Source: Chloroflexota bacterium (GTDB taxonomy: Bacteria > Chloroflexota > Anaerolineae > Anaerolineales > UBA4823). From it: a DNA stretch of 9,268 nucleotides. A program made the position numbers and the translations under genes. The notes under the pieces are model-generated. The model had not been told where the DNA came from. It saw nothing but the letters and a program-made list of their open reading frames with translations, and did not search any database. How positions within the stretch are numbered: position 1 is the first letter of the stretch; each line of letters starts with the position of its first letter. Shown one piece after another: positions 1 to 7,087 of the stretch. The stretch is taken from NCBI GenBank assembly GCA_030613705.1, contig JAUWLJ010000056.1:1-9268 (forward strand). Reading direction: 5' to 3'.

Positions 1-410
1 GGACGATCCTCCGCTCTGCAGCGGTAGCTGGTGTTCAGGCGGTTTTCCTCTCACCTGGAACTGTGGATCCATTTTCTCCGAAGGTTTTGCGGGCAGGAAT
101 GGGAGCACATTTTACATTACCGGTTCACCCTGCTAATTGGAATGAGATCGAATCTCAGATCAAACACTCAAAATTACATCCGTACTTGGCTTCAGTCGAT
201 GGCGGAGTGGTTTACCACCAAGTCGATTTCCGTCATCCACTGGCCCTGATCATTGGTGGAGAAGCAGATGGTGCCAGTGATATTGCCTACAAAGCATCCG
301 ATTCGTTAATTCATATCCCCAGGTATGGAGAGGTTGAATCCTTAAATGCATCGGTAGCCGCAGGAATTCTCCTTTTTGAAATTGCTCGTCAAAGAGAGAT
401 TTTTTCATGA
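1..410 (+). CDS. SpoU/TrmH-family RNA 2'-O-methyltransferase, C-terminal part (5' end outside window)
   Basis: Methylates a ribose 2'-OH in tRNA or rRNA using S-adenosylmethionine; a cytoplasmic SPOUT-fold enzyme with a C-terminal trefoil knot. The frame is open from base 3 with no start, so the N-terminus is cut by the window edge; about 135 residues are visible. The first residues (TILRSAAVAGV) match the family's motif 1 (N-x-G-x-I-x-R-T/S-A), followed by GTVDPFSPKVLRAGMGAHF, the usual conserved stretch after it. Motif 2 is LIIGGEADGAS and motif 3 is IPRYGEVESLNASVAAGILLFE, which form the SAM-binding knot. The end is normal for the family (EIARQR). The stop overlaps the ATG of the next gene (ATGA), suggesting one transcript. 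The fragment cannot tell which RNA position is modified (RlmB-like, TrmH-like or TsnR-like). Family assignment is very secure; substrate is not. Confidence 0.93.
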   Translation, partial: TILRSAAVAGVQAVFLSPGTVDPFSPKVLRAGMGAHFTLPVHPANWNEIESQIKHSKLHPYLASVDGGVVYHQVDFRHPLALIIGGEADGASDIAYKASDSLIHIPRYGEVESLNASVAAGILLFEIARQREIFS

Positions 411-1648
411 AAATTCGCTCAATTACATATTTCGATAATTTACAATGGCCGCTCGATCAGGAACGCATCCAGCAAGCTCTTGATTTTATAGCCATCGCGC
501 GGAACACATACCAAGGAGGAGGATTTGAGGTGCAAACCACCCGCCTGGCGACACCTCCTTTTCCATTGATCCTGGGAGAAAAAATGGCTCAGGAGGCTAT
601 AAATTTTGCGGAAGCCATAGAAGAGCGATTAATATCTGCTGGTTTCGACTATGCTTCGATCGGTCCAGCCCTACCGGATTACCCTATGAGTTATGAGATC
701 TTGCCGGAAGTCTTGGCAAATACTCACAGCGTTTTTACGGCAGGGATAATTTCTTCCTCCGAGATCGGGATCGCTCCGGGTGCAATCAAGTTGTGTGCGA
801 GCGTGATCAAACGAAATGCAGTCATCTCGGCAGACGGCTTTGCCAATTTGCGTTTTTCAGCGCTGGCCAATGTGCCTCCAGGTGCTCCCTTCCTTCCTGC
901 TGCTTACCACCAATTTAACGATAAGCCTGCTTTCGCGATTGCCACTGAGGCTGCCGATCTTGCAGTGACAGCGATCAAAGGCGCAAAGAATTTAGAAGCA
1001 GCTCGTGCAAAGCTGATTAATAGTATCGAAACACAGGCCGCTGATCTCACTAAGCTAGGTGATGATTTGGCTGCTAGCAATGCCCTTCAATTTGCAGGCA
1101 TCGATTTTTCATTCGCTCCTTACCCACTAGCTGAGCAGTCGATCGGTACTGCCATCGAGCTTATGGGTGTTCCAGCACTTGGGCATCACGGTTCTCTGGC
1201 TGCTGTTGCAATATTGGCAGAGGCGCTTGACCAGGCTCGATACCCACGCGTGGGTTTTAGTGGCGTTATGTTGCCCCTCCTGGAAGATACTGTATTAGCT
1301 CAACGGGGAATAGATGAGATCTTGACGCTCAACGACCTGCTATTGTACTCAGCAGTCTGTGGGACAGGACTTGACACAATTCCTTTACCCGGAGAGGTAT
1401 CTGAAGATAAGATATTTGCCATATTGCTCGATTTGGCTGCTTTAGCACAACGCTTGAACAAACCGCTCACCGCTCGATTGATGCCAATTCCAGGCAAGCG
1501 ATCTGGTGATACAACGGATTTCGATTTTGAGTTCTTCGCAAATAGTAGAGTTTTGAAACCAAAAGCACAGCCCCTGACCGGATTGCTAACTGGGGATGAA
1601 CCATACAAGTTAACGAGCAAAGTAATTGTGGAAAGAGATAGGGATTGA
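407..1648 (+). CDS. DUF711 (PFL-like / UPF0210-related) protein
   Basis: 413 residues, no signal peptide or membrane segment, so probably cytoplasmic. It belongs to the DUF711 family, whose members have a fold related to pyruvate formate-lyase but no established reaction. Recognisable family blocks are PFLPAAYHQF (161-170) followed by AIATEAADLAV, then IDFSFAPYPLAEQSIG (232-247), GHHGSLAAVAIL (259-270), GFSGVMLPLLED (283-294), the block around the conserved Cys318 in YSAVCGTGLDTIPLPGE (314-330), and ARLMPIPGKRSGD (356-368). It is somewhat shorter than the roughly 450-residue UPF0210 proteins, and matches a shorter DUF711 subtype. I see no C-terminal glycyl-radical motif, so it should not be called a working glycyl radical enzyme. 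The ATG overlaps the upstream stop (ATGA); AGAGAG lies about 8 bases upstream of it. The stop overlaps the next start (TGATG). Family call strong, function unknown. Confidence 0.9.
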   Translation: MKIRSITYFDNLQWPLDQERIQQALDFIAIARNTYQGGGFEVQTTRLATPPFPLILGEKMAQEAINFAEAIEERLISAGFDYASIGPALPDYPMSYEILPEVLANTHSVFTAGIISSSEIGIAPGAIKLCASVIKRNAVISADGFANLRFSALANVPPGAPFLPAAYHQFNDKPAFAIATEAADLAVTAIKGAKNLEAARAKLINSIETQAADLTKLGDDLAASNALQFAGIDFSFAPYPLAEQSIGTAIELMGVPALGHHGSLAAVAILAEALDQARYPRVGFSGVMLPLLEDTVLAQRGIDEILTLNDLLLYSAVCGTGLDTIPLPGEVSEDKIFAILLDLAALAQRLNKPLTARLMPIPGKRSGDTTDFDFEFFANSRVLKPKAQPLTGLLTGDEPYKLTSKVIVERDRD

Positions 1649-2541
1649 TGAATTTGATGATCTGGCGAAATAAATTGATTCTATGCGGTTTTATTTGCTT
1701 GCTTTTTGCAGCTTGTCAATCTACAACAATCAGTGAAACCCAAACCTCACTTCCAACTCTAACACCGACAATTCGACTCAGTCCGACTCCGGAACCCACA
1801 ATGATATCGGATCGTGCAAGTTCTGTGACAAGTTCACCAACTGAGGATGTGGTTCCAGAATTCACAGCCTCCCCGGAACCAGAATTGGCGGAAAGCATTA
1901 TCAAAGGGGTTCGCGAAGAGATAGAAGCATCTGATGGCTCAAATCTGGTCGGAACGTATTATGCCCCCATAGATATACCCCCTCCCTGGCCTGGGGTGAT
2001 ATTGCTGCATATGTTAGGGAGAGACCGGTCTTCCTGGGATGATTATGCCCGGCAGCTGACCAGCGCTGGTTATGCTGTCTTCGCCTTGGATATGCGTGGA
2101 CACGGGGATACAGGTGGAGCGGTGGATTGGGGTTTAGCAGGGAACGATATACAGCAGGTTTGGAATAACCTAAGCACAAAAACCGACATTGATCCAGATC
2201 GCATGGCGCTTGTTGGGGCAAGTATTGGCGCCAATATGGCTCTTGTAGCTGGGGCAAATGAAGCAGGAGCCAGGACTGTGGTGCTCCTTTCGCCGGGCTT
2301 GGATTATGCTGGAGTGACAACTGAGGCAGCTATGGTCGCTTACGGAGATCGTCCGGTGTTAATCATTGCCAGCCAGGAGGACACCTATGCCGCGAACTCT
2401 TCTCGAAATTTAGAAGAGGCTGCAATAGGAGAGGCAAGGCTGGTCATGTACCAAAATGCAGGACACGGTACACACATGTTGGCAAGTGAAGCTGGGTTGG
2501 TGGAGCTGATCATTGAATGGTTGGATGCCTATTTGGAATAG
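1648..2541 (+). CDS. Secreted lipoprotein with alpha/beta-hydrolase (dienelactone hydrolase-like) domain
   Basis: 297 residues from the ATG at 1648, which overlaps the previous stop as TGATG with AGGG four bases upstream. An in-frame TTG at 1645 would add one residue but leaves no room for a ribosome site. The N-terminus has Arg/Lys, a hydrophobic core and a lipobox-like LLFAAC, so Cys23 is probably lipidated. Residues 24 to about 80 are a Thr/Ser/Pro-rich tether, typical of surface lipoproteins. The hydrolase domain covers about 85-297: the LLHMLG oxyanion strand (119-124), DMRGHGDT (148-155), nucleophile elbow GASIGA with Ser192, acid Asp245 in SQEDTYA, and base His273 in NAGHGTH. The catalytic triad is intact, so an active esterase or peptidase-like hydrolase acting outside the membrane is expected; the substrate cannot be read from the sequence. 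It ends 35 bases before a convergent regulator gene. Confidence 0.88.
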   Translation: MNLMIWRNKLILCGFICLLFAACQSTTISETQTSLPTLTPTIRLSPTPEPTMISDRASSVTSSPTEDVVPEFTASPEPELAESIIKGVREEIEASDGSNLVGTYYAPIDIPPPWPGVILLHMLGRDRSSWDDYARQLTSAGYAVFALDMRGHGDTGGAVDWGLAGNDIQQVWNNLSTKTDIDPDRMALVGASIGANMALVAGANEAGARTVVLLSPGLDYAGVTTEAAMVAYGDRPVLIIASQEDTYAANSSRNLEEAAIGEARLVMYQNAGHGTHMLASEAGLVELIIEWLDAYLE

Positions 2542-2576
2542 GTAAAAAATTGATAGCAGGATTTCACCATCAAGAT

Positions 2577-3161
2577 TCAGGATTGTTTAACGACGCGCCA
2601 GTATTCCCTCCCACCAGAAGATCTATCCAGCAAACCTGCTCCGATCAGCTCCCGCCGCAGAGTGGCAGTATCATGATGGTAATTCTCTAGGATTTCGTTG
2701 ACCTCTCGCTCAGTATAGCGGTCGCCAGGCTGAAAAGCTCTCGCAATGTACCTTGATATCGCCTCCATTTTTTTTCGTTGGGAAGGGATAGTCTTCAGCT
2801 GTCCACCAGGAAGGGAGTAGTCCGAGACAACTTTTTGGTCGTATGCATCTAAGTCGATATCTGATGCCAGGGCTGGCAACGTGCCCTCTGATAGTAGCCG
2901 CTTAGCCATTGCCTCTAATTCATTGTTTTCTAATTGATATATATTGTAGTAGCTATAAGATTTCGCGCTGACCAAACCGACTTCAGACAACTTAGATAGG
3001 TGATGCGACACCGTCGAGGGTCGCAATTTGAGCATTTCGGATAATTGCTCAACAGTCAAGTTTTCTTGAGCTAACAGTCCAAGAATTCTTAGCCGGTTGG
3101 CATCAGCCATAGCCTTGAAAAATACAAGTAGCTCATTAGTTAATTTTTCCTGATCGCTCAT
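2577..3161 (-). CDS. ArsR-type winged-helix regulator with C-terminal DUF2087 domain
   Basis: 194 residues. The N-terminal winged helix-turn-helix (about 9-85) has the ArsR pattern: ALADANRLRILGLL-like helix (FKAMADANRLRILGLL), then LTVEQLSEMLKLRPSTVSHHLSKLSEVGLV with the DNA-recognition helix around 47-56 and a Tyr-rich wing. Residues about 120-190 are DUF2087: IPSQRKKMEAISRYIARAF, YTEREVNEILENYHHDTATLRRELIGAGLL and GGREYWR, a domain often found on such regulators and of unclear role. The protein contains no cysteine, so it lacks the thiol metal site of classical ArsR/SmtB sensors; its signal is unknown. The ATG has a good AGGAG six bases upstream. It lies directly downstream of a decayed paralogue and is probably transcribed from that gene's promoter. 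It is convergent with the lipoprotein hydrolase, with no clear terminator between them. Confidence 0.92.
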   Translation of the reverse strand: MSDQEKLTNELLVFFKAMADANRLRILGLLAQENLTVEQLSEMLKLRPSTVSHHLSKLSEVGLVSAKSYSYYNIYQLENNELEAMAKRLLSEGTLPALASDIDLDAYDQKVVSDYSLPGGQLKTIPSQRKKMEAISRYIARAFQPGDRYTEREVNEILENYHHDTATLRRELIGAGLLDRSSGGREYWRVVKQS

Positions 3162-3167
3162 TTATGA

Positions 3168-3172
3168 CTCCT
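3168..3172 (-). promoter_or_regulatory. Shine-Dalgarno of the intact ArsR-DUF2087 gene
   Basis: AGGAG on the minus strand, six bases before the ATG at 3159-3161. It fixes the start of the intact regulator. It lies inside the 3' remnant of the upstream pseudogene, whose restored frame would run on to a TAA at 3136-3138, so the two genes originally overlapped. Confidence 0.7.
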
Positions 3173-3184
3173 GCAGTAGATTGT

Positions 3185-3747
3185 CTATTGTCGAACCGCC
3201 AATAACGAGATCCATTTCTTTCGCCTCCGAGCTAGCCATAATCCACCCGATAACGTCGCAAAGTCGTTGAATCTGGTTAATAAGGCGTTGACTTCCTTCT
3301 TGGAAAAGTATGCATCGAATTCGAATGCCCTGCTTGTGTATTCCAGGATTTCGCTGATCTTCTTCGATTGAGTGGGGATCATCTTCAAGCTGCCATCCGA
3401 CCGAGTGTAATTATGTATGAACACCTGCTGGTCTTCAGACAGGTCGACTGAAGATAAGTCAATTTAATTTTGTGGTTGAGATAATGCCGACGAGCCATTA
3501 ATTCAAGGTTTTTGGAATTGAACCGGTAGAAAGTTTTACCGTCTTGATCAGCTGCTTTCACAAGATTGGCTTCTATAAATAACCCAAGATGCCTCATGAT
3601 AGCAGCTGGATTTTCCCCTATGTTTTCAGCTGAATCTACTACCGAAAAAGGTTCCTCTGTGAGAAAAGAGATCAGCTTCCGCCGATCGGAATCCGAAGTA
3701 GCTTCAATATAACTTTGAAAGTCTGGGGATATGATATTGCCAGGCAT
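3185..3747 (-). pseudogene. Broken tandem paralogue: ArsR-type HTH plus DUF2087 regulator
   Basis: Three reading frames are needed to recover one protein that parallels the intact downstream regulator. From the ATG at 3745-3747 the first frame encodes a winged helix (ATSDSDRRKLISFL, then NPAAIMRHLGLFIEANLV and ELMARRHYLNHK). The frame is lost at 3463-3465: adding one base to this TTT run joins NHKIK to IDLSSVDLSEDQQVFIHNY, which matches DIDLDAYDQKVVSDY in the paralogue. DUF2087 then follows (LKMIPTQSKKISEILEYTSRAF, KKEVNALLTRFNDFATL). After ATL the frame breaks again near 3246-3253, where about 8 bases seem lost compared with the paralogue's RREL. The third frame gives RVDYG, a TAG at 3232-3234, then LGGERNGSRYWRF, the expected DUF2087 ending. 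Three independent lesions make a sequencing error unlikely as the sole cause. A short N-terminal HTH protein of up to 120 residues could still be made. The start has only a weak ribosome site (GGA about 9 bases upstream). Confidence 0.85.
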
Positions 3748-3782
3748 ATGTAATTCCGCAAGAACAATTCGATGACTATCGA

Positions 3783-3808
3783 AATAATTCTACCGGGATA
3801 GAATAATA
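3783..3808. repeat. Inverted repeat overlapping the -10 box, candidate regulator operator
   Basis: The arms 3783-3792 (AATAATTCTA) and 3799-3808 (TAGAATAATA) pair at 8 of 10 positions, with a perfect inner ATTCTA / TAGAAT around a CCGGGA centre. One inner arm is the promoter's -10 element. AT-rich hyphenated palindromes over the promoter are typical binding sites of ArsR-family dimers, so autoregulation is inferred. Because the -10 consensus itself contributes to the symmetry, part of it could be coincidence. Confidence 0.5.
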
Positions 3809-3815
3809 TTGTCAA
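3787..3815 (-). promoter_or_regulatory. Sigma70-type promoter for the ArsR-DUF2087 pair
   Basis: On the minus strand a perfect -35 box TTGACA (3810-3815) is followed by a 17-base spacer and TAGAAT (3787-3792), one mismatch from TATAAT. Transcription should start near 3780, giving a leader of about 32 bases before the pseudogene ATG. It is the best promoter in the window and lies in the 117-bp gap between the uvrA stop and the pseudogene. As the pseudogene is untranslatable past its first frameshift, the main present product would be the intact regulator downstream. Confidence 0.75.
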
Positions 3816-3864
3816 GAGGATTTCCAAGGAGATTCCATCTTTTGAAGGAAACCTGGCAAAATAA

Positions 3865-6747
3865 TCACATACAAAATTGGCTGAGATATTGGCCTGTGTA
3901 AGACTCTGATATGCTGCACACTTCTTCTGGAGTACCAACTGCAACGATCTCACCACCCCCATCACCACCTTCTGGACCCAGGTCGATAATGTAATCCGAC
4001 ACGTTGATAATATCCATGTTGTGCTCGATGATCACAACGCTGTTGCCACTGTCCACCAGACGATGGAGAACTTCGATCAGTTTATGGACATCTGCCGCAT
4101 GAAGTCCAACAGAAGGTTCATCAAGCACATATATGGTGTTGCCCGTAGAACGCTTGGATAGTTCTCGGGACAATTTTATTCGCTGTGCTTCACCACCGGA
4201 GAGTGTTGGCGCGGGTTGACCGATGCGAATATAACCTAATCCGACATCTTGCAGGGTCTTTAATTTCCTGGCCATTTTTGGAAAGGCATTGAAAATCTCA
4301 ACTGCTGTATCCACTGTCATGTCCAGGACGTCTGCGATGTTAAATTCTTTAAATCGCACCTGGAGGGTCTCTCGGTTGTAGCGAGATCCGTGACAGACAT
4401 CACAAGGGACATAAACATCGGGTAAAAATTGCATCTCAATCCGCAGCTGTCCCTGTCCCTGGCAGGCTTCACAACGACCACCGCGCACATTGAATGAGAA
4501 GCGTCCCATCTTGTAGCCGCGAATTTTACTTTCCGGCAACTCAGCGAAAAGGCTGCGAATCTGGTCGAACAATCCGGTATAGGTGCCTGGATTTGAACGA
4601 GGAGTGCGACCTATTGGAGACTGATCAATGTTGATAATCTTATCCAGGTTTTCAACACCTTCCAGATGATCATATTCACCAGGCTGGGTGCGTGAACGAT
4701 GGAGCTGGCGCGCAAGCGCCTTATATAAGACTTCAACCATCAGGCTTGATTTTCCCGAACCGGATACACCCGTGATACATACCAGTTTTGCTAAAGGAAT
4801 ATGAACGTCGATGTTCTTCAAGTTGTTTTCACGAGCCCCAATTACCGACAAATATTTCCCATTACCCTGGCGGCGGTTCTCTGGAATTGGGATTTGTTTT
4901 CGACCTGTCAGGTAGGCAGCGGTCAGGGAGTTCTTCGATTTTAATATCTTGTCCACAGGTCCTTCTGCGATTACTTCACCACCCTGTTCTCCAGCTCCAG
5001 GTCCAAGATCAACAATCCAATCTGCACGCCGAATAGTTCCTTCATCGTGTTCCACTACCAGGACAGTGTTCCCCAAGTCGCGCAATCCTTCCAGAGTAGT
5101 CAGTAAGCGGGCATTATCGCGTGGGTGCAAACCGATAGATGGTTCATCAAGTACATAGAGTACTCCCATTAAGTGTGAGCCGATCTGGGTTGCCAGCCGG
5201 ATACGCTGTGCTTCACCACCAGAAAGGGTGGCTGCTGAGCGATCGAGGGTCAGGTAATCCAAGCCGACATCAATCAGAAAACCGAGTCGGTCGATGATCT
5301 CCTTGAGTATACGGGAAGCAATGACCTTTTCCCGTTCGGAAAATATTGTCTTCGGGCTGTTAAGCAGTTTGATCCACTTCAATGTACGCTGGACAGGCCA
5401 TTTTGTGATGCTGATGATATGATGATCATCAATAGTAACTGCCAGAGCTTCAGGTCGCAAACGGGCTCCATGGCAAGTCGGACAGGTGTGTTGACTCATG
5501 AACTCTGAAATCTTAACCCGCATGTACTCGGAATTCGTTTCGTTATAGCGCCGGTGCAGGTTATTGATTACCCCCTCGAAAGGGGTGCGGAAAGTCGCCC
5601 GGCGACCGTTTCGGTTCTTGTAATGCACAGTGACTTCTTTACCATCGGTACCGTGCAGAATGATTTTCAGCTTTTCCTCAGGAATTGACCGGAATGGAGC
5701 GTCTAGATCGATTTTGTACTCATTTGCTGCGGCTTCCAATAATTGCCAATAATAGCCGCCCTCCTCCCGAGGACCACTCCATTCGGAGATGGCAATTGCC
5801 CCATCGCTGAACGATACTCCCCGATCAGGGATGAGCAGCTGTAGGTCGATCTCTAGTTTTCCTCCCAAGCCCTGGCATTCTGGGCAAGCGCCATGTGGTG
5901 TATTGAATGAGAAAGTACGGGGTTCGATTTCTGGGAGGCTGGTTCCGTGTTCTGGACAAGCTAAATGCTCTGAAAAGTACAGCTCTTCAGGTTCCTTCGA
6001 GTTGGTGATATCCAGGATGATCAGGTAACCATCACCGAATTTAAGCGCTGTTTCGATCGAATCTGTCAACCGGGTGCGGAAGTTCTCGGCTTCCTCCGCT
6101 TGTTCTGGCTTGTGCAAAATTAGCCGGTCTACTACTGCTTCGATGTCGTGGTTCTTATAACGATCGAGTGATATATCCTGGTCGAGTTCCAAGATTTCAC
6201 CATCCACGCGGGTGCGAACAAACCCAGATTTCTGAATTTCTTCCAATACAGCCTGGTGGGTCCCTTTTCTTCCTTTCACCACTGGAGCGAGGATGAGCAA
6301 ACGAGAATCCTTTGGTAGGGCTTCCACCGCATCTACGATCTCTTGGGCGGATTGACGCTCTACTTCTCTGCCACAGATTGGGCAGTGTGGGATGCCAATT
6401 CGGGCGAATAACAACCGGAAGTAATCATAAACTTCTGTGACCGTACCTACTGTGGATCGTGGGTTGTGGGATACTCCTTTCTGATCGATCGATACTGCTG
6501 GTGAAAGTCCATCAATATAGTCGACATCTGGTTTGTCCATCTGTCCGAGAAACTGCCGGGCATATGCAGATAGCGACTCCACATAGCGCCTTTGTCCTTC
6601 TGCGAAAATGGTATCAAAAGCTAGAGACGATTTTCCTGATCCAGAGAGACCGGTGATAACGACAAACTTGTCGCGCGGAATGTCTACAGTTATATTCTTG
6701 AGGTTGTGTTCCCTTGCGCCGACTACCCGTATGGATTTTGCTGACAT
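3865..6747 (-). CDS. uvrA: UvrA, excinuclease ABC subunit A
   Basis: DNA damage-recognition ATPase of nucleotide excision repair; as a dimer it loads UvrB on lesions and is then released before UvrC incision. 960 residues, full length for the family. Both ABC modules are complete: Walker A GLSGSGKS (33-40) and GVSGSGKS (660-667), signature LSGGEAQR at 508-515 and 849-856, Walker B YVLDEPSIGL (531-540) and YVLDEPSVGL (873-882), and switch histidines in VVEHD and IIEHN. Zinc sites are CPEH (264-267) with CPEC (288-291), in which one usual Cys is His, and CEAC (759-762) with CDVC (782-785). A CPTC pair lies at 422-425. The start is the ATG giving MSAKSIRVVGAREHNLKNI, the standard N-terminus; its Shine-Dalgarno is poor, with AGAGGA 16 bases upstream (6764-6769). 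No uvrB or uvrC is nearby. Upstream extended -10 boxes and a LexA-like palindrome suggest SOS induction. Confidence 0.98.
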   Translation of the reverse strand: MSAKSIRVVGAREHNLKNITVDIPRDKFVVITGLSGSGKSSLAFDTIFAEGQRRYVESLSAYARQFLGQMDKPDVDYIDGLSPAVSIDQKGVSHNPRSTVGTVTEVYDYFRLLFARIGIPHCPICGREVERQSAQEIVDAVEALPKDSRLLILAPVVKGRKGTHQAVLEEIQKSGFVRTRVDGEILELDQDISLDRYKNHDIEAVVDRLILHKPEQAEEAENFRTRLTDSIETALKFGDGYLIILDITNSKEPEELYFSEHLACPEHGTSLPEIEPRTFSFNTPHGACPECQGLGGKLEIDLQLLIPDRGVSFSDGAIAISEWSGPREEGGYYWQLLEAAANEYKIDLDAPFRSIPEEKLKIILHGTDGKEVTVHYKNRNGRRATFRTPFEGVINNLHRRYNETNSEYMRVKISEFMSQHTCPTCHGARLRPEALAVTIDDHHIISITKWPVQRTLKWIKLLNSPKTIFSEREKVIASRILKEIIDRLGFLIDVGLDYLTLDRSAATLSGGEAQRIRLATQIGSHLMGVLYVLDEPSIGLHPRDNARLLTTLEGLRDLGNTVLVVEHDEGTIRRADWIVDLGPGAGEQGGEVIAEGPVDKILKSKNSLTAAYLTGRKQIPIPENRRQGNGKYLSVIGARENNLKNIDVHIPLAKLVCITGVSGSGKSSLMVEVLYKALARQLHRSRTQPGEYDHLEGVENLDKIINIDQSPIGRTPRSNPGTYTGLFDQIRSLFAELPESKIRGYKMGRFSFNVRGGRCEACQGQGQLRIEMQFLPDVYVPCDVCHGSRYNRETLQVRFKEFNIADVLDMTVDTAVEIFNAFPKMARKLKTLQDVGLGYIRIGQPAPTLSGGEAQRIKLSRELSKRSTGNTIYVLDEPSVGLHAADVHKLIEVLHRLVDSGNSVVIIEHNMDIINVSDYIIDLGPEGGDGGGEIVAVGTPEEVCSISESYTGQYLSQFCM

Positions 6748-6791
6748 TAATTTTCTAAATCAATCCTCTAATTCGAAATACTTCAAGGTGG

Positions 6792-6800
6792 ATTATAGCA
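6792..6800 (-). promoter_or_regulatory. Extended -10 promoter, proximal, for uvrA
   Basis: Minus strand TGC-TATAAT, a perfect -10 box with the TG extension; no good -35 box at the right spacing. Transcription would start near 6785, about 38 bases ahead of the uvrA ATG. The LexA-like palindrome lies over this element, so repressor binding would block polymerase. Confidence 0.55.
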
Positions 6801-6814
6801 CAATAGTTCTATAA
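6793..6814. promoter_or_regulatory. LexA (SOS) box-like palindrome in the uvrA promoter
   Basis: On the plus strand TTATAG (6793-6798) and CTATAA (6809-6814) are exact inverted repeats. The core at 6798-6809 is GCAC-AATA-GTTC, which on the uvrA strand reads GAAC-TATT-GTGC. That is 7 of 8 fixed positions of the GAAC-N4-GTTC LexA/DinR box known from Firmicutes and Actinobacteria. Overall each 9-base arm pairs with a single mismatch around a 4-base centre. It overlaps the proximal -10 box of uvrA, a classic SOS gene. LexA control is inferred from sequence; no lexA gene is in the window. Confidence 0.6.
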
Positions 6815-6852
6815 CAAATTTATTAATATACATAACCTGAGGGCAAAACTCC

Positions 6853-6861
6853 ATTATACCA
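6853..6861 (-). promoter_or_regulatory. Extended -10 promoter, distal, for uvrA
   Basis: Minus strand TGG-TATAAT, again a perfect -10 hexamer with the TG extension and no clear -35. Transcription would start near 6846, giving a leader of about 100 bases that passes through the LexA-like palindrome. It could give basal expression, or be blocked as a roadblock site. Identified by motif only. Confidence 0.45.
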
Positions 6862-7087
6862 GCCGAGGTTCATGAGAAAATAATAAATCGCACATGTGTC
6901 TCTGCGAAATTGAACCAGAGGTTTCCTTATCAAGTATAAAAACTAGTTGAACTTCTCACATCTTTAAGTCGGATTCATATTTACATTGTAACTTTCCTTT
7001 TGAGTATGGTGACGAGCACAATACAGGGGCCAATGATCTGAAATCAATAACTTCTAAAGTCACATCCCAATAGTAGATATACAAAAT

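Noticed and set aside
31..249. 72-codon ORF at the left edge
   Set aside because: Out of frame with the SpoU motifs that are unmistakable in the overlapping frame.
1300..1620. Antisense ORF inside the DUF711 gene
   Set aside because: Composition-driven shadow of a strongly supported gene, with no ribosome site or family motif; the same applies to antisense frames at 1716-1904, 1901-2320, 7594-8067, 8138-8374 and 8662-8895.
2539..2580. Bidirectional terminator between the hydrolase and the convergent regulator
   Set aside because: Only a 5-bp TTGAT / ATCAA stem with a 14-base loop and no T tract; too weak to annotate.
3455..3475. Programmed -1 ribosomal frameshift in the ArsR paralogue
   Set aside because: The frame change is of the -1 type, but no X-XXY-YYZ slippery heptamer is in phase, and two more lesions downstream would still destroy the protein.
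3816..3864. Terminator after uvrA
   Set aside because: AGGTTTCC and GGAAATCCT can pair only with a bulge and a long loop, and no T run follows; transcription may read into the regulator genes.
3672..3968. 98-codon minus-strand ORF crossing the uvrA end and the promoter region
   Set aside because: It overlaps the uvrA C-terminus in another frame and the pseudogene start, has no family pattern, and runs through the clear promoter.
4788..5158. Plus-strand ORFs within uvrA
   Set aside because: Shadows of the uvrA coding frame; Ser/Cys/Arg-rich random-looking products. Also true of those at 5789-6028, 6459-6656 and 6608-6814.
6910..6940. Sigma70 promoter for the M1 peptidase gene
   Set aside because: TTGAAC and TATAAA are 19 bases apart and the -35 matches only 4 of 6; not strong enough for a separate feature.
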